Notes: a model not told the origin generated them from the letters alone. Positions 27,644-38,508 are shown, numbered from the stretch's first letter. The stretch is 46,157 nt of DNA from Comamonadaceae bacterium (GCA_947373605.1 CANBYM010000010.1:1-46157), one strand, 5' to 3'. Program-made: numbers and translations.

Positions 27644-28081
27644 ATGGCCAGTGGAGACAACAGCGCCGGCAATCCTTTGGGTGCGGGTTCGCTTGGGACA
27701 ATTGGCGGCACAAAAGCGGGAACTAGCCGGCAGGATGAGCGCGCCGCGAAGCGCTATCCGTGTAGCGGGCGAGCCAAAGTTTTGACGGCGAAGGGCCGCT
27801 CCCTTGACGGGCGCATGTTTGATATTTCCATGAACGGCGTCAGCCTGTTGCTGGAGGAGCGCATCGCCTTTGATGCTCCGTGCACCATCACAATCTCCGT
27901 GTACAAAGGCGGTGTCTTGCACCACTTTCAGGTGCAGGCACGCTTCGTTCATGCCAGCCTGGCCGGTCAAAGCGGGTTCAAGCATGGCTTTGAGTTTCAA
28001 TCCCTGGACAACACGGCAACGCACGCGCTGGCAGCATTAACGCACACGCCACCGTCCGCCCTGGGCGCGGCGGCGGGCTAA
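27644..28081 (+). CDS. PilZ-domain protein
   Basis: The 145-residue product has a flexible glycine-rich N-terminus, then a PilZ c-di-GMP-binding pattern: RQDERAAKRYPC with the RxxxR arginines and DISMNGVSL as the D/NxSxxG motif, followed by the beta-barrel segment HHFQVQARFVHASL. An ideal AAGGAG precedes the ATG at 27644, which is preferred over the upstream ATG at 27626. It probably senses c-di-GMP. It converges on the GGDEF–EAL gene with overlapping stops, an adjacency that suggests a functional relation. Confidence 0.88.
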   Translation: MASGDNSAGNPLGAGSLGTIGGTKAGTSRQDERAAKRYPCSGRAKVLTAKGRSLDGRMFDISMNGVSLLLEERIAFDAPCTITISVYKGGVLHHFQVQARFVHASLAGQSGFKHGFEFQSLDNTATHALAALTHTPPSALGAAAG

Positions 28082-30450
28082 ACGATTTGGCGGGACAGCC
28101 AGCCTTCGCGCCAGGCGGCAAATGCCTCGGCGGGCATGGGTTTACTCATGAAATAGCCCTGCCCTTCATCACAATGCAGCTCGCCTAAGAGGCGGTAGAC
28201 GCCTGCGGTTTCTACGCCCTCAGCCACCACACTCAACCCCAGGTTGTGGGCCAGTTCAATGGTGGAGCGAACGATTTGCGCATCGCTCTCGCTGTTCTCC
28301 ATGCCCAACACAAAGGACTTGTCGATCTTAAGTTCGGTAACTGGCAGGCGCTTGAGATAAGCCAATGATGAATAGCCGGTGCCGAAGTCGTCAATCGAAA
28401 GCTTGTAGCCGCTGTCTGCCAGCTGATTCAGGGTGGCCTCGGCGCGCTCGGGGTCGTCCATGATGGCGCTCTCGGTGATCTCCAGGCAAAAGCCTTCGAG
28501 CGGCGCATTGTGCTGTGCAAGCAGCGCGCCGATTTTGCCGGGGAAATCCTGATCCATCAGGTCGCGCGTCGACAAATTAATGGCAACGCGCATGACACCG
28601 TTTTGCGGCTGCAAGCTGCGCCATTGACGGGCCACTTCTTCGAGCATCCACAGTGTGAGGTGGCGCACAAAACCGGTCTGCTCGGCAAACGGTATGAATT
28701 CCATAGGCGGCACCATACCGCGCGTGGGATGTTGCCAGCGCACCAGCGCCTCAGCCGCCACCACTTGGTGCGTGCGCAGGTCAATCTTGGGCTGCAGGAA
28801 GAGGCGCAATTCGTTCAAGTCAATCGCCCGGCGCAGCTCGGAGAGCATGGACAGGGTCAGCGCGCTACCCGAGTCCAGCGCCGGGTCGTACACCTGCACG
28901 CCGGTGTTCTTGCGCTTGGCAGCGTACATGGCCACCTCGGCATGACCCAGCAGCACATCCACATCACCCGCATGCTCGGGCCAACTGGCAATACCCATAC
29001 CCGCACGCAAGTCGACGGTTTGCCCGTCAAAGGCTACCGGCACTTCCAGTGCGCTGCTGATGCGGTGAGTAACCTCAATGGCCTGCGCCACATCCAGATG
29101 CGGCAGCACAAACGCAAATTGACCGCCCGCCATGCGCGCCACCTGCCCTTGCCCGGGCTCGGCCAGGTTCTTCAGGCGTTCACCCACGGTTTGCAGCACC
29201 TTGTCGCCAAAGCTGTAGCCCAATACGTCGTTGATGTGCTTGAAGCGGTCCAGATCCAGGACGATGACTGTCAGGCGTGCGCAGTCACCGCCACTGGCCG
29301 TCAAAACGCTTTGCAGCAACTCGCGCAACTGGGCGCGGTTGGGCAAGCCGGTCAGCCGGTCCCAATAGGCCAACTGCCGGATTTCAGCCTGGCTGGCTTG
29401 AATGCTCTGGCGCATGTCGTCAAAGGAGCGTGCCAGACGCCCTACTTCGTCGCGGTGGCCGAAGTCTTCGATTTTTTGCGAATAGTCGCCACTGCGCAGG
29501 CGCAGGGTGTCAGCAATTAGCCCGGCCAGCGGTTTGGAAATCTGTCGCGCCATGGCCATCGTACCCACGGCAAAAAGCAGCAGACCAAAGGCGTCAATCA
29601 CCCACAGCGCCGTCTTCATGTACTCAAACACCTGCCGCGAACCCGACGAGGGTTGCAGCAAAACCACCTGTAAATCAGGCGACAGCCCCGGTTGCTCTAT
29701 GGGCCGCACCCGATACCGTTCACCACCCAAGTCATAGGGCTGGTCCTTTGAAGCGCCGGGCGACAGCACAAAGTTCGAATCGGGTTTGATAGAGCCAGCC
29801 ACACTGCGTAGCCCACCGGACGTGTCTTTAGACACAATGACAACGTCTGTAGCGGTCAAAGCCACCATGTCTTTAGGCAGACTCTCATCCACCGGAAATC
29901 CCATGACCACCCAGCCAATCGTCAACGGCGCCCGCACCGGCACCATGACAAACTGATGCAGCCGGCCCATCGACAAGGTGAGCCGGCCCTTCTGGGCATC
30001 GTTCACCATCGACTTGCCGAGTGCTTCGAGCGAGTTCTTGGTTTGTGCATCGGCGTCACCGGCAGCCATGGAGACAGCAACCAGTTTGAACTCGGTATCG
30101 AGAAAGCCCGCCACAGTGGCGCCTATGCGTGCACCGTTGTTGTCCAGCGCGGAGCTAATGGTTTGCGCATCGCCGGATGAAATGGCGGATCGAAAGCCGA
30201 AATCTGCCGCTAGCACCGATGCCCCCAACTGTAAGCGTTGTGCGTTTTGTTCAACCAGCCTGCTCCAGACCTTGGTGCTGGAGTCCAGTTCACCCTCCAG
30301 GTTACGCGTGATGCTGTTCTCAATGCTGGTGCGGATAACGCCTTGCACCGCGAGCTGGATCAGCAACAGCATCGCCACGGAAATCACGGCAAAGCGCGTC
30401 ACTAACCCCCAGCGACGCGACCATTCAATGAGGCCCCGCAAACCGATCAA
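28078..30450 (-). CDS. GGDEF–EAL membrane protein, degenerate GGDEF
   Basis: The 790-residue product has a membrane helix near residues 16-38, a periplasmic Cache-like sensor region, a second helix near 280-300, a HAMP domain (ISKPLAGLIADTLRL), then GGDEF and EAL domains. The GGDEF signature reads AGGQF (in RMAGGQFAF), so cyclase activity is unlikely. EAL motifs are intact: AEALVRWQHP, EITESAIM, DDFGTGYSSL, KIDKSFV and EGVET. It should be a c-di-GMP phosphodiesterase, with the GGDEF domain perhaps a GTP sensor. Its start overlaps the cupredoxin-like gene by four bases, so the two are translationally coupled. Confidence 0.94.
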   Translation of the reverse strand: MIGLRGLIEWSRRWGLVTRFAVISVAMLLLIQLAVQGVIRTSIENSITRNLEGELDSSTKVWSRLVEQNAQRLQLGASVLAADFGFRSAISSGDAQTISSALDNNGARIGATVAGFLDTEFKLVAVSMAAGDADAQTKNSLEALGKSMVNDAQKGRLTLSMGRLHQFVMVPVRAPLTIGWVVMGFPVDESLPKDMVALTATDVVIVSKDTSGGLRSVAGSIKPDSNFVLSPGASKDQPYDLGGERYRVRPIEQPGLSPDLQVVLLQPSSGSRQVFEYMKTALWVIDAFGLLLFAVGTMAMARQISKPLAGLIADTLRLRSGDYSQKIEDFGHRDEVGRLARSFDDMRQSIQASQAEIRQLAYWDRLTGLPNRAQLRELLQSVLTASGGDCARLTVIVLDLDRFKHINDVLGYSFGDKVLQTVGERLKNLAEPGQGQVARMAGGQFAFVLPHLDVAQAIEVTHRISSALEVPVAFDGQTVDLRAGMGIASWPEHAGDVDVLLGHAEVAMYAAKRKNTGVQVYDPALDSGSALTLSMLSELRRAIDLNELRLFLQPKIDLRTHQVVAAEALVRWQHPTRGMVPPMEFIPFAEQTGFVRHLTLWMLEEVARQWRSLQPQNGVMRVAINLSTRDLMDQDFPGKIGALLAQHNAPLEGFCLEITESAIMDDPERAEATLNQLADSGYKLSIDDFGTGYSSLAYLKRLPVTELKIDKSFVLGMENSESDAQIVRSTIELAHNLGLSVVAEGVETAGVYRLLGELHCDEGQGYFMSKPMPAEAFAAWREGWLSRQIV

Positions 30451-31055
30451 AGTGCAGCCCCCTTGAGCACAAAGGTGGCGCTCTGGTTAGGCTGTATCAC
30501 CACCAGCGCCTGTTCCTGCGGTTGCGCGCCCGTGGGTAAGCCGGGGTGCCACACCTTGAGCGCGTAATTGCCTGCAGGTGCTGTCGGCAATGTGATCTGG
30601 CCGGTGCCATTGGTCTTGCCGAAATAGGGGGTCTCCACCACCACCACCCAGGCCAGCATCTGGTCATGGATGTTGCAGCCCAGCACCACGATGCCCGGCT
30701 TGTCAAACAGCACCGGGTTAGCTGGCGTGCCCGCGTAGAGTTTTAAGTCAAAGGTCTTGGCAGGAGAAAACGAATAGACGTGGTGACGCACGACGTCCCG
30801 GTTGGGGAATGCCAGTGACGACCCCAACGGAACCACCGTTACCCGGGGCGAAAACTGCTTGCTGACCTGCTCGACCTCAATACCGTTTTGCGGTTTGACT
30901 GCGATGCGGGCCTGTGTGGAATCCAGAAACACCACCGCATCGGCAATGGGTTTGCCACCGGGGTCCGTCACTGTGAGTTGCACATTTCCAGCCCAGGCGT
31001 GCAGTGCCATGAACAGGGGAAGCGAACCCGTCAAGTGTCGAATTGAAATGGGCAT
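30447..31055 (-). CDS. Exported cupredoxin-like (methylamine utilization-type) protein
   Basis: The 202-residue product has a signal peptide (cleavage near HAWAG), a beta-sandwich segment (VQLTVTDPGGKPIADAVVFL), and a plastocyanin-like half with RHHVYSFS (H91/H92) and GCNIHDQM (C127, H130, M133). The His-Cys-His-Met pattern is that of a type 1 copper site. It has no membrane anchor apart from the signal, so it should be periplasmic. Similar proteins are often annotated as methylamine utilization proteins, but no methylamine genes are near. It sits between a hybrid kinase gene and the GGDEF–EAL gene, which suggests a sensory or accessory role. Copper binding is inferred. Confidence 0.85.
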   Translation of the reverse strand: MPISIRHLTGSLPLFMALHAWAGNVQLTVTDPGGKPIADAVVFLDSTQARIAVKPQNGIEVEQVSKQFSPRVTVVPLGSSLAFPNRDVVRHHVYSFSPAKTFDLKLYAGTPANPVLFDKPGIVVLGCNIHDQMLAWVVVVETPYFGKTNGTGQITLPTAPAGNYALKVWHPGLPTGAQPQEQALVVIQPNQSATFVLKGAAL

Positions 31056-31080
31056 GTGGAGTCGTAGTAAATGAAAAAGT

Positions 31081-33333
31081 TTAATCCGTTGAGGTGAAGC
31101 GCGTTAGCACCTCTTGCAAACGGGTGGTATTGAAGGGCTTGGAGAGGTGGGCATCCATGCCGGCAAGCTCTGTGGCGGCGCGGTCTGAATCCATCGCATT
31201 GGCAGTAACTGCGATGATGGGCACTCGCTTACCCGGTGCTTCCATGGCGCGGATACGTTGTGTGGCCTCAATGCCACCCATCACCGGCATTTGCAGGTCC
31301 ATCAATATTAAATCCCATTGGGCCGTGCTGAAAAGCTCTACGGCCTGAAGTCCGTTCTCGGCCAGCGTGACACGGTGGCCCCACTTTTCCAACAGCGTGC
31401 GCGCCAGCAACTGATTGATGGGATGGTCTTCAACAAGCAGGATGGCGCGGCCCTGGGCAGCGGGCGCACGTGCTGAAGATGGTGGCGTAACGGGCTCCTC
31501 AGGAAGGGCTTGCAAATGTCCAGCCGGTGGCAGTACCGCAGGCGGCAGCGACACCGTGAAATGAAAGGTGCTGCCCTGCCCCGACGTACTTTCTACCCAG
31601 ATGCGCCCCCCCATCATGCCCACCAAACGCGCGCAAATTGTCAGGCCCAGACCGGTTCCGCCAAACTGGCGCGTGGTGGATGCATCGGCTTGACTGAAGG
31701 CTTCAAAAATCAGCTTCTGCTTGTCCAGGGGAATGCCAACGCCGGTGTCGCTCACCTGAAAGTGCCACAGCGCAGCTTCAACGGCAGGTTGCAGTCGCAA
31801 GGTCAAGCTCCCTTGCGAAGTGAATTTGATCGCGTTGTCGCAAAGGTTAAGCAAGACCTGGCGCAGACGGCCCGGGTCACCAAGCACGGCAAATGGCAAC
31901 TCTGCGCTGGCTTCAACAGCCAGCGTGATTTGTTTGCCTTCCAGCCTTGACTGCAGGCTTTGGCCCAGCTCCGTTATCAGTGTGCGGGGATCAAATGCAA
32001 TTTGCTCCAACCGGAGCTGGCCCGCTTCAATTTTGGAAAAATCCAGAATTTCATTGAGGATGGTAAGCAGCGATTCAGCTGAGCCCTTGACGGTTTGGAG
32101 GTAGCCGCGCTGGGTTGCATCGTGTGACAACTCCAGCGCCAGATCCGTCATGCCGATGACTCCATTCATGGGCGTACGGATTTCGTGACTCATATTGGCC
32201 AGAAATTCACTTTTGGCCTGATTGGCTTTTTCAGCAGCCACTTTGGCTGCGCGCAGTTGTGCTTCATCCTGGTGCTTTTGTGCCATGTCGCGCACAGCGT
32301 CCTGGTAAAAAGCATAAAAGAAATACGTAGCTATCAGCAACGCCAGCGCCGTTGCCAGAGACAAGATAATCTGCGTTCGCCACAGTGAATCCAGGCGCCT
32401 TTGCAATAGCGTGTCGAGCAAGGGTAGCAAGGCGTTGTATTGTGCGCTCAGCTCCGCTTGTACAGGCTGACCCGCAGCCCACATCGCGGTAGCGGCAGCA
32501 CTGTCGCCGGTCTGTGAGGCCTGCATTGCCAAACTATAGGCCTGAGCGCGGTAAACGTCCAGCCGCTTTAAAAAATCGGGAGGCAAACTCGCCGCCGCAT
32601 CCGGACGATACGCCACCACACGGGCGACATAGGATTGATAACGGCTGACGTTCGAACGCAAACCCGCATCCCACACCGCATATTGCTGGCGCGCGAAATT
32701 GCGTTGTGCCGCGGTCAAGCGCGGTGCTGCATGCAAGTAGCTGCTCCAGGCACGCAAGTTCCCCAGATCGTCCATCATGGCCGGCAGGACCTGCAGTGCG
32801 ATCAGGCTGAGGTACAGGGTGTCGATATCGGGGTCCAGAATCAACCCGGACAAATCTCCCACACGGGCTACCAATTCCATGCCCTGTGCGACCCTGTCCT
32901 TGGCTTCATCGGCAGCCTGCGCCAACGCGGCATCAGGCACAGAGGCGTTGGTAGCAGCGGCGCTTTGCAGCGACTGTATTAACGGAATCAACTCTGCAGC
33001 GTTAGCCTGGGACGCCACTTGCAACATGTGCTCAGAAGCCATGCTATCAGTCGACGGGACCACGTGCTGCACTTCCACGTCTCCCATAATTGCCCGCTCG
33101 GCGTCGCGTTGCAACAGCAGTTGCTCATTCAGCGTAGCCAGACTTTGCAGCAAATGCACACCGGCGCGCTCTTGCACCGTAAAGCTGCGGCTGTCCATAA
33201 AGCGCAGGATGACGGCACCACCCAACACGGCAATCGGCACCGAAAACACGCACAGGATCAACCTTGCCTTGGCTGCAAACGACAGCGCACGCATGAACTG
33301 GAGTCCCGGATTCCAAATGGAGCGACTTGGCAT
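31081..33333 (-). CDS. Hybrid sensor histidine kinase with receiver domain
   Basis: The roughly 750-residue protein has a membrane helix near residues 23-45, a long helical periplasmic region containing [12 protein letters not shown], a second helix near 322-343, a coiled coil, then the H-box [11 protein letters not shown] (histidine near 383), the ATPase motifs ([25 protein letters not shown]) and a C-terminal receiver ([20 protein letters not shown]). No Hpt domain is present, so a separate phosphotransfer partner is needed. The start is uncertain: ATG 33333 is used, but GTG 33423 and ATG 33294 are possible. The cupredoxin-like gene follows after 25 bases. Confidence 0.92.
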   Translation of the reverse strand: MPSRSIWNPGLQFMRALSFAAKARLILCVFSVPIAVLGGAVILRFMDSRSFTVQERAGVHLLQSLATLNEQLLLQRDAERAIMGDVEVQHVVPSTDSMASEHMLQVASQANAAELIPLIQSLQSAAATNASVPDAALAQAADEAKDRVAQGMELVARVGDLSGLILDPDIDTLYLSLIALQVLPAMMDDLGNLRAWSSYLHAAPRLTAAQRNFARQQYAVWDAGLRSNVSRYQSYVARVVAYRPDAAASLPPDFLKRLDVYRAQAYSLAMQASQTGDSAAATAMWAAGQPVQAELSAQYNALLPLLDTLLQRRLDSLWRTQIILSLATALALLIATYFFYAFYQDAVRDMAQKHQDEAQLRAAKVAAEKANQAKSEFLANMSHEIRTPMNGVIGMTDLALELSHDATQRGYLQTVKGSAESLLTILNEILDFSKIEAGQLRLEQIAFDPRTLITELGQSLQSRLEGKQITLAVEASAELPFAVLGDPGRLRQVLLNLCDNAIKFTSQGSLTLRLQPAVEAALWHFQVSDTGVGIPLDKQKLIFEAFSQADASTTRQFGGTGLGLTICARLVGMMGGRIWVESTSGQGSTFHFTVSLPPAVLPPAGHLQALPEEPVTPPSSARAPAAQGRAILLVEDHPINQLLARTLLEKWGHRVTLAENGLQAVELFSTAQWDLILMDLQMPVMGGIEATQRIRAMEAPGKRVPIIAVTANAMDSDRAATELAGMDAHLSKPFNTTRLQEVLTRFTSTD

Positions 33334-33423
33334 GCTGATGTTGGTCAAATATTCCGTGGTGGCATGGTAACGCTTCAAAGCCCATGCAGAAGGAACTTCG
33401 CCAGCCTGACCGGCCCCTTGCAC

Positions 33424-34281
33424 CTACTTTCGTGCCAGATATACACCGCCCACGGTCATGACCATGCCCACCATGGCCAGCCCCGTAAATACTTCGCCAA
33501 AGAGCAGCCAGGCGAACAATGCGGTGCATGGTGGTACCAAATAAAACAGGCTGGCCACGTTGACCGCGCTGCTTTGGCGTATGAGCCAGTTAAGCAGACT
33601 CACCGCACCCACCGACAGCACCAGCACCAGCCATGCAATGGCAAACACGAGTTCGCCCGTCCACTGCACGCGAAAGTGCTCTGTGAGCGCAGCGGCGACC
33701 AGCGTCACCAAGGCGGTGGGAACGAATTGCGCTATGGAGCCGGTACGCCAGTCCAGCTTGCGGCAATAGCGCTTCTGGTAGAGCGTGCCGCAGGTAATGC
33801 CAAGTAAGGCCACAAACACCGGCACCAAGGCGGTGGCGCTGAAGCCAGTACCCAGCTTGTCTGCCACCACCAGCGCCACACCCGCCAGTCCCAGAAACAA
33901 GCCCAGCCACTGCCGTCCAAGCACGACCTCACCCAGCAGCCAGCCTGCACCGACGGCGGTGAGAAGCGGCTGCAATCCGACGATCAGGCTCGCAACACCG
34001 GCAGGCAGCCCCATGCCGATGGCAATAAATACGCCACCCAAATACACGCCATGAATGAGTAGGCCCGCCATGCCCATGTGAAACCAGTCACCACGGGTAG
34101 GAGGCCATGGTGCGCGGGTAGCCAGCGCAACCAGCAGCATCAGCACCAGCACAGCGACATAGCGGATCAGCAAAAAGGTCAGCGCCTCCACGTGCGGCAA
34201 ACCCAGCCGCGCACCGATAAAGCCGGTAGACCACAAGACGACGAAGAGAAAGGGAAAGGCGCGAACGCTTGCAGGAGACAT
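33424..34281 (-). CDS. EamA/DMT-family permease
   Basis: The 285-residue product is very hydrophobic, with about ten membrane helices and two EamA-type halves: FVVLWSTGFIGARLGLPHVEALTFLLIRY at the start, PAGVASLIVGLQPLLTAVGAGWLLGE in the middle and ASLFYLVPPCTALFAWLLFGEVFTG near the end. Drug/metabolite transporters of this kind export amino acids and related metabolites. The substrate is unknown. It follows the IclR regulator gene by 35 bases on the same strand and may be controlled with it. Confidence 0.92.
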   Translation of the reverse strand: MSPASVRAFPFLFVVLWSTGFIGARLGLPHVEALTFLLIRYVAVLVLMLLVALATRAPWPPTRGDWFHMGMAGLLIHGVYLGGVFIAIGMGLPAGVASLIVGLQPLLTAVGAGWLLGEVVLGRQWLGLFLGLAGVALVVADKLGTGFSATALVPVFVALLGITCGTLYQKRYCRKLDWRTGSIAQFVPTALVTLVAAALTEHFRVQWTGELVFAIAWLVLVLSVGAVSLLNWLIRQSSAVNVASLFYLVPPCTALFAWLLFGEVFTGLAMVGMVMTVGGVYLARK

Positions 34282-34316
34282 GGCGACGATGGTAGCTGCA
34301 GCGTGTTGTACCAGCC

Positions 34317-35102
34317 CTACAAAAGGGCCCGCAACTCGAGCGCTGCGTCACGCAGGGGACCCAGGAACTCACGCAGCAGGTCCGCCTGAGACATATGCCC
34401 CGAGGCCACTACCAGATTGATAGCGGCCAGCAACTGCCCCTTCGCATTGCGCAAAGGCACTGCCAGTGCATGCACACCCAGTTCATGTTCCTCACTGGCG
34501 AGGCAATAGTCATCCCGTCGCGCCTGTTCCACTACCGCCCGAAATTTTTTGGACTCCGTCACCGTGAAATGGGTCAGGCGGGCCAGTTCCCGGCCCTTGA
34601 ACCATTGGCTGAATGTAGCTTTGGGCAGCGACGCCAAAAACAAGCGTCCGGTGGACGTGGCATGCACCGGCAGGCGCGCGCCCACATGCAAGCCGTAAGC
34701 GATATAACGTCCGCCCACGCTGGCCGACAGGGTCCGCTCATTGCCCCCGCGCGCCACGATCACCACTTCGTCCCCATCACGCACGACCGCCGAGAACGAT
34801 TGCTGCGTCTGCGCGGCCAGCCGGTTAAGCGTGGGCTGAATCGCACGGGGCAAGCGAGCTGACGCGAGGTAGGTGCCGGAAAAGCGAAGAATTTTGCTGG
34901 AGAGCCAGTAATAACTGCCATCAGTTTCCAGATAGCCCAGATGCAAGAGCGTGAGCAAATGCCGGCGTGCCGAAGCGCGGGTAATGCCGGCGCGCTCGGC
35001 TGCCAGGGTGGCATTGAGCCGCTGGCGTTCGGTATCAAAACTCTCCAGCACGGCCATGCCTTTGGCCATGCCTTCGATCAGATCCGGCTTTGCGATTGCC
35101 AT
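34317..35102 (-). CDS. IclR-family regulator (PobR/PcaR type)
   Basis: The 261-residue protein has an N-terminal winged helix (GMAVLESFDTERQRL, ITRASARRHLLTLLHLGYL) and the IclR effector domain (RYIAYGLHVGARLPVHATSTGRLFLA, DDYCLASEEHELGVHALAVPL). The N-terminal text resembles the PcaR/PcaU/PobR branch, which controls protocatechuate and 4-hydroxybenzoate genes. AAGGAG before ATG 35102 fixes the start; the longer frame to 35147 is unlikely. It is divergent from pobA, so it most likely activates pobA in response to 4-hydroxybenzoate. This is inferred from family and context. Confidence 0.92.
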   Translation of the reverse strand: MAIAKPDLIEGMAKGMAVLESFDTERQRLNATLAAERAGITRASARRHLLTLLHLGYLETDGSYYWLSSKILRFSGTYLASARLPRAIQPTLNRLAAQTQQSFSAVVRDGDEVVIVARGGNERTLSASVGGRYIAYGLHVGARLPVHATSTGRLFLASLPKATFSQWFKGRELARLTHFTVTESKKFRAVVEQARRDDYCLASEEHELGVHALAVPLRNAKGQLLAAINLVVASGHMSQADLLREFLGPLRDAALELRALL

Positions 35103-35117
35103 TGTTGCGCTCCTTTT

Positions 35118-35170
35118 GTGCGATAGACGCACATGAATGGCGATCATCGCACAACAAGCACGATGCGAAC
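35118..35170. promoter_or_regulatory. Candidate IclR operator in the pobA promoter region
   Basis: Between the divergent genes there are three related elements: GTGCG-N5-CGCAC (35118-35132), the perfect palindrome GCGATCATCGC (35140-35150) followed by ACAACA, and CGATGCGAAC (35161-35170), whose complement is GTTCGCATCG. PcaU/PobR regulators are known to bind repeated ten-base elements of the GTTCGAT type arranged as a palindrome plus a direct repeat, which these resemble. Binding is inferred. Confidence 0.5.
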
Positions 35171-35196
35171 AAGCGCAGTACGCGCGTCTTAATTAA

Positions 35197-36423
<1,227 letters not shown>

Positions 36424-36525
36424 ATGCTGGTTGCGCCAGCGCAATTGGCGGTAAGGCGATCGCCGGGGCAGTCATGTTTTAATCGGGTGGTACGGCGTAC
36501 TGCCGCATTTCTCCAATCCAATCCT

Positions 36526-37413
36526 ATGAATACAAGTCTCACCCGGCAGCTGGTTTGTGCTGCCCTGATTTCGCTGGCCCCTTTGTCGATGGCAATGGCG
36601 CAGACCGCCTCCGAGGCCCCCAAAGCCAACTTTGACAAATCGATTGCCGATGCCGAAGAGGGAAACTGGTACTTCTCGTGGGGCTACAGCCGCCAGCAGT
36701 ACGCACCTTCCGACATCCATGTGTCGCAACCAGGCCTTGGCAACGATTTCACCGTGCATCAAGCCTCTGCCAAGGATTACCCCACCACACCGCAGGAAAC
36801 ACTGGACTCTTTGTCCAACCTGGACTTCACCACCCCGCAGGAAAACATGCGCATCGGCAAGTTCATGAATCCGGAGAAGACCTTTGCCATTGAGTTCTCG
36901 CTGGACCATTCCAAGTACAACACCGACAACTACCAGTCAGCTGAAGTGACCGGCACCATCGGCGGCCAGCCGGTCAGCGGCAGCAAGGTGCTGACACCCC
37001 AGTACTTCGACTACCGGCTGCACAACGGCCTGAACCACATCATGCTCAATGCGGTGTGGTTACGCCACCTGTACGGCCCCGAAAAAAAGCCGGGTGATCT
37101 GGAGCTGATCAGCCGCGCCGGCGCCGGAATTTTGCTGCCGCACGCCGACAACACTATTCAGGGCAACGCCAATCAGGTCGGCCCCAAAAACCAGAACGTG
37201 TGCTGCTTTAACAGCAATGACTGGTGGCAGCTCAATGGCTGGACCGCCGGTGTGGAAGTGGGTGTGCGCTACCGCGTGTACAAGTCCATGTACCTGGAAC
37301 TGACTACCAAGGCCGCTTATGGCGTGTTGCGCGGCGTGCCGGTTTACCAAGGTACAGCCGACCAGAACATCTGGATGACTGAGCAGATTCTGTCGGCCGG
37401 TTTCCTGTTCTAA
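36526..37413 (+). CDS. Probable outer-membrane beta-barrel protein, unknown function
   Basis: The 295-residue product has a signal peptide (MNTSLTRQLVCAALISLAPLSMAMAQ) and alternating polar/aromatic strands such as WYFSWGYSRQQY, TFAIEFSLDHSKY, NHIMLNAVWLRHLYG and SMYLELTTKAAYG. It ends in phenylalanine (AGFLF), as outer-membrane barrels often do. A cysteine pair (CC) lies in a loop near NQNVCCFN. I do not recognise the family. It follows pobA by 102 bases and has a terminator of its own. A role in aromatic uptake is possible from position only. Confidence 0.75.
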   Translation: MNTSLTRQLVCAALISLAPLSMAMAQTASEAPKANFDKSIADAEEGNWYFSWGYSRQQYAPSDIHVSQPGLGNDFTVHQASAKDYPTTPQETLDSLSNLDFTTPQENMRIGKFMNPEKTFAIEFSLDHSKYNTDNYQSAEVTGTIGGQPVSGSKVLTPQYFDYRLHNGLNHIMLNAVWLRHLYGPEKKPGDLELISRAGAGILLPHADNTIQGNANQVGPKNQNVCCFNSNDWWQLNGWTAGVEVGVRYRVYKSMYLELTTKAAYGVLRGVPVYQGTADQNIWMTEQILSAGFLF

Positions 37414-37425
37414 AACCTGCTGCCT

Positions 37426-38454
37426 CTAGCGGCCGTCCACCGTCTCGGTACGGCCGCTTTTTGCGCTGCGGGCCAGCGCTTCCAGTGTGGCTGCAATGTC
37501 CAGACTGGCCTGTGCGGCACGGTCAATCGCCCCAAAATCTTTGGCTTTGACGACTTTGGCAAACGCTTCCGCGGCGAACCGGAATCCGCTGCCCGTGGGG
37601 CTGCTGATTTTTTCAAACGGCACCGAATTGGCAATGCCCGCACGCAAGCGCATGCTGCTGGGCAGGTAGCCCACTGCGTTGTCGCCGGCCACTGCCGTGG
37701 TGTGGTTCAGGTACTCGGTTTCCAGCGTACCGGCACTGCCGACAATCGTTGCGTAGCGGAAATTGGCGGCGTTCATCGCGCATGAGAGTTGCGCGGTGCG
37801 ACCACCGGCAAAGAACAGGGTTGCCGTAGTGCTGATGTCAACGCCGCTTTCGGCCCACTGGGAATCGGCCCGTACGCTTTGTGGCGCGCTGCCCATCACC
37901 AGACGGACAAGACTCAACGGATAGCTCCCCGCATCCAGCAGCGCGCCACCGCCCAACTCGGGGTTCATACGGATATTGCCATCGGGGCGGGCCAACGTGA
38001 AGCCGAAGCTCGCCTGCATCGAACGCACCTCGCCGATGCGTCCGCTACGCAGGGTCTTGAGCATGTCGCCGGTCTGCGGCTGAAAGTAGTACGGATACGC
38101 TTCCAGCAACATTACGCCATGCGCGCGGGCGGCATCGAACATGCTTTGCGCTTGCGCCAGACTCAGGGCCAGTGGCTTTTCACACAGGATGTGTTTGCCC
38201 GCCTGTGCCGCCTTGATGGCCCACCCGGCATGCATGCTATTGGGCAGCGGCAGGTAGATCGCATCGATGTTTTTATCGGCCAGAAGCGACTCGTAGTCAC
38301 CATAGGCCTGCTTAATTTCAAACTGCTTGGCGAAGGCCGTTGCGTTGTCCAAGGTACGGCTGGCCGCCGCAACGATCTTGACTTTACGGCTAGGTGCCAC
38401 ATCGCGTGCAAATTGTTTGGCAATGTTGGCACAGCCCAGTATTCCGATACGCAT
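37426..38454 (-). CDS. Gfo/Idh/MocA-family oxidoreductase
   Basis: The 342-residue protein has an N-terminal Rossmann fold (MRIGILGCANIAKQFA) and the family motif CEKPLALSLAQAQ, with EAYPYYFQPQ and a substrate domain containing GGGALLDAGSYPLSLVRLVMG. Members are NAD(P)-dependent dehydrogenases of sugars, inositols or dihydrodiols. The resemblance to dimeric dihydrodiol dehydrogenase-like members (AYPYYF) is noted, but the substrate cannot be fixed. No signal peptide. Its last codons overlap a hairpin that could terminate the convergent outer-membrane gene. It is divergent from the thioesterase gene. Confidence 0.92.
   Translation of the reverse strand: MRIGILGCANIAKQFARDVAPSRKVKIVAAASRTLDNATAFAKQFEIKQAYGDYESLLADKNIDAIYLPLPNSMHAGWAIKAAQAGKHILCEKPLALSLAQAQSMFDAARAHGVMLLEAYPYYFQPQTGDMLKTLRSGRIGEVRSMQASFGFTLARPDGNIRMNPELGGGALLDAGSYPLSLVRLVMGSAPQSVRADSQWAESGVDISTTATLFFAGGRTAQLSCAMNAANFRYATIVGSAGTLETEYLNHTTAVAGDNAVGYLPSSMRLRAGIANSVPFEKISSPTGSGFRFAAEAFAKVVKAKDFGAIDRAAQASLDIAATLEALARSAKSGRTETVDGR
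37428..37462 (+). terminator. Terminator embedded in a convergent gene end
   Basis: A 9-bp stem AGCGGCCGT / ACGGCCGCT with a 13-base loop, followed by five T residues on the plus strand, lies 14 bases after the outer-membrane gene stop. It overlaps the last codons of the convergent oxidoreductase gene. Confidence 0.65.
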
Positions 38455-38508
38455 AAATTGGTTCTCCTAGATACTGCCGATTATTGCTGGCAATGCACAA
38501 TGGCGTGC

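Noticed and set aside
28510..29520. 336-codon plus-strand frame
   Set aside because: It is antisense to the GGDEF–EAL gene.
37789..38508. N-terminal 240 codons of a frame leading into the thioesterase
   Set aside because: They are antisense to the Gfo/Idh/MocA gene; thioesterase homology begins at about 38509.
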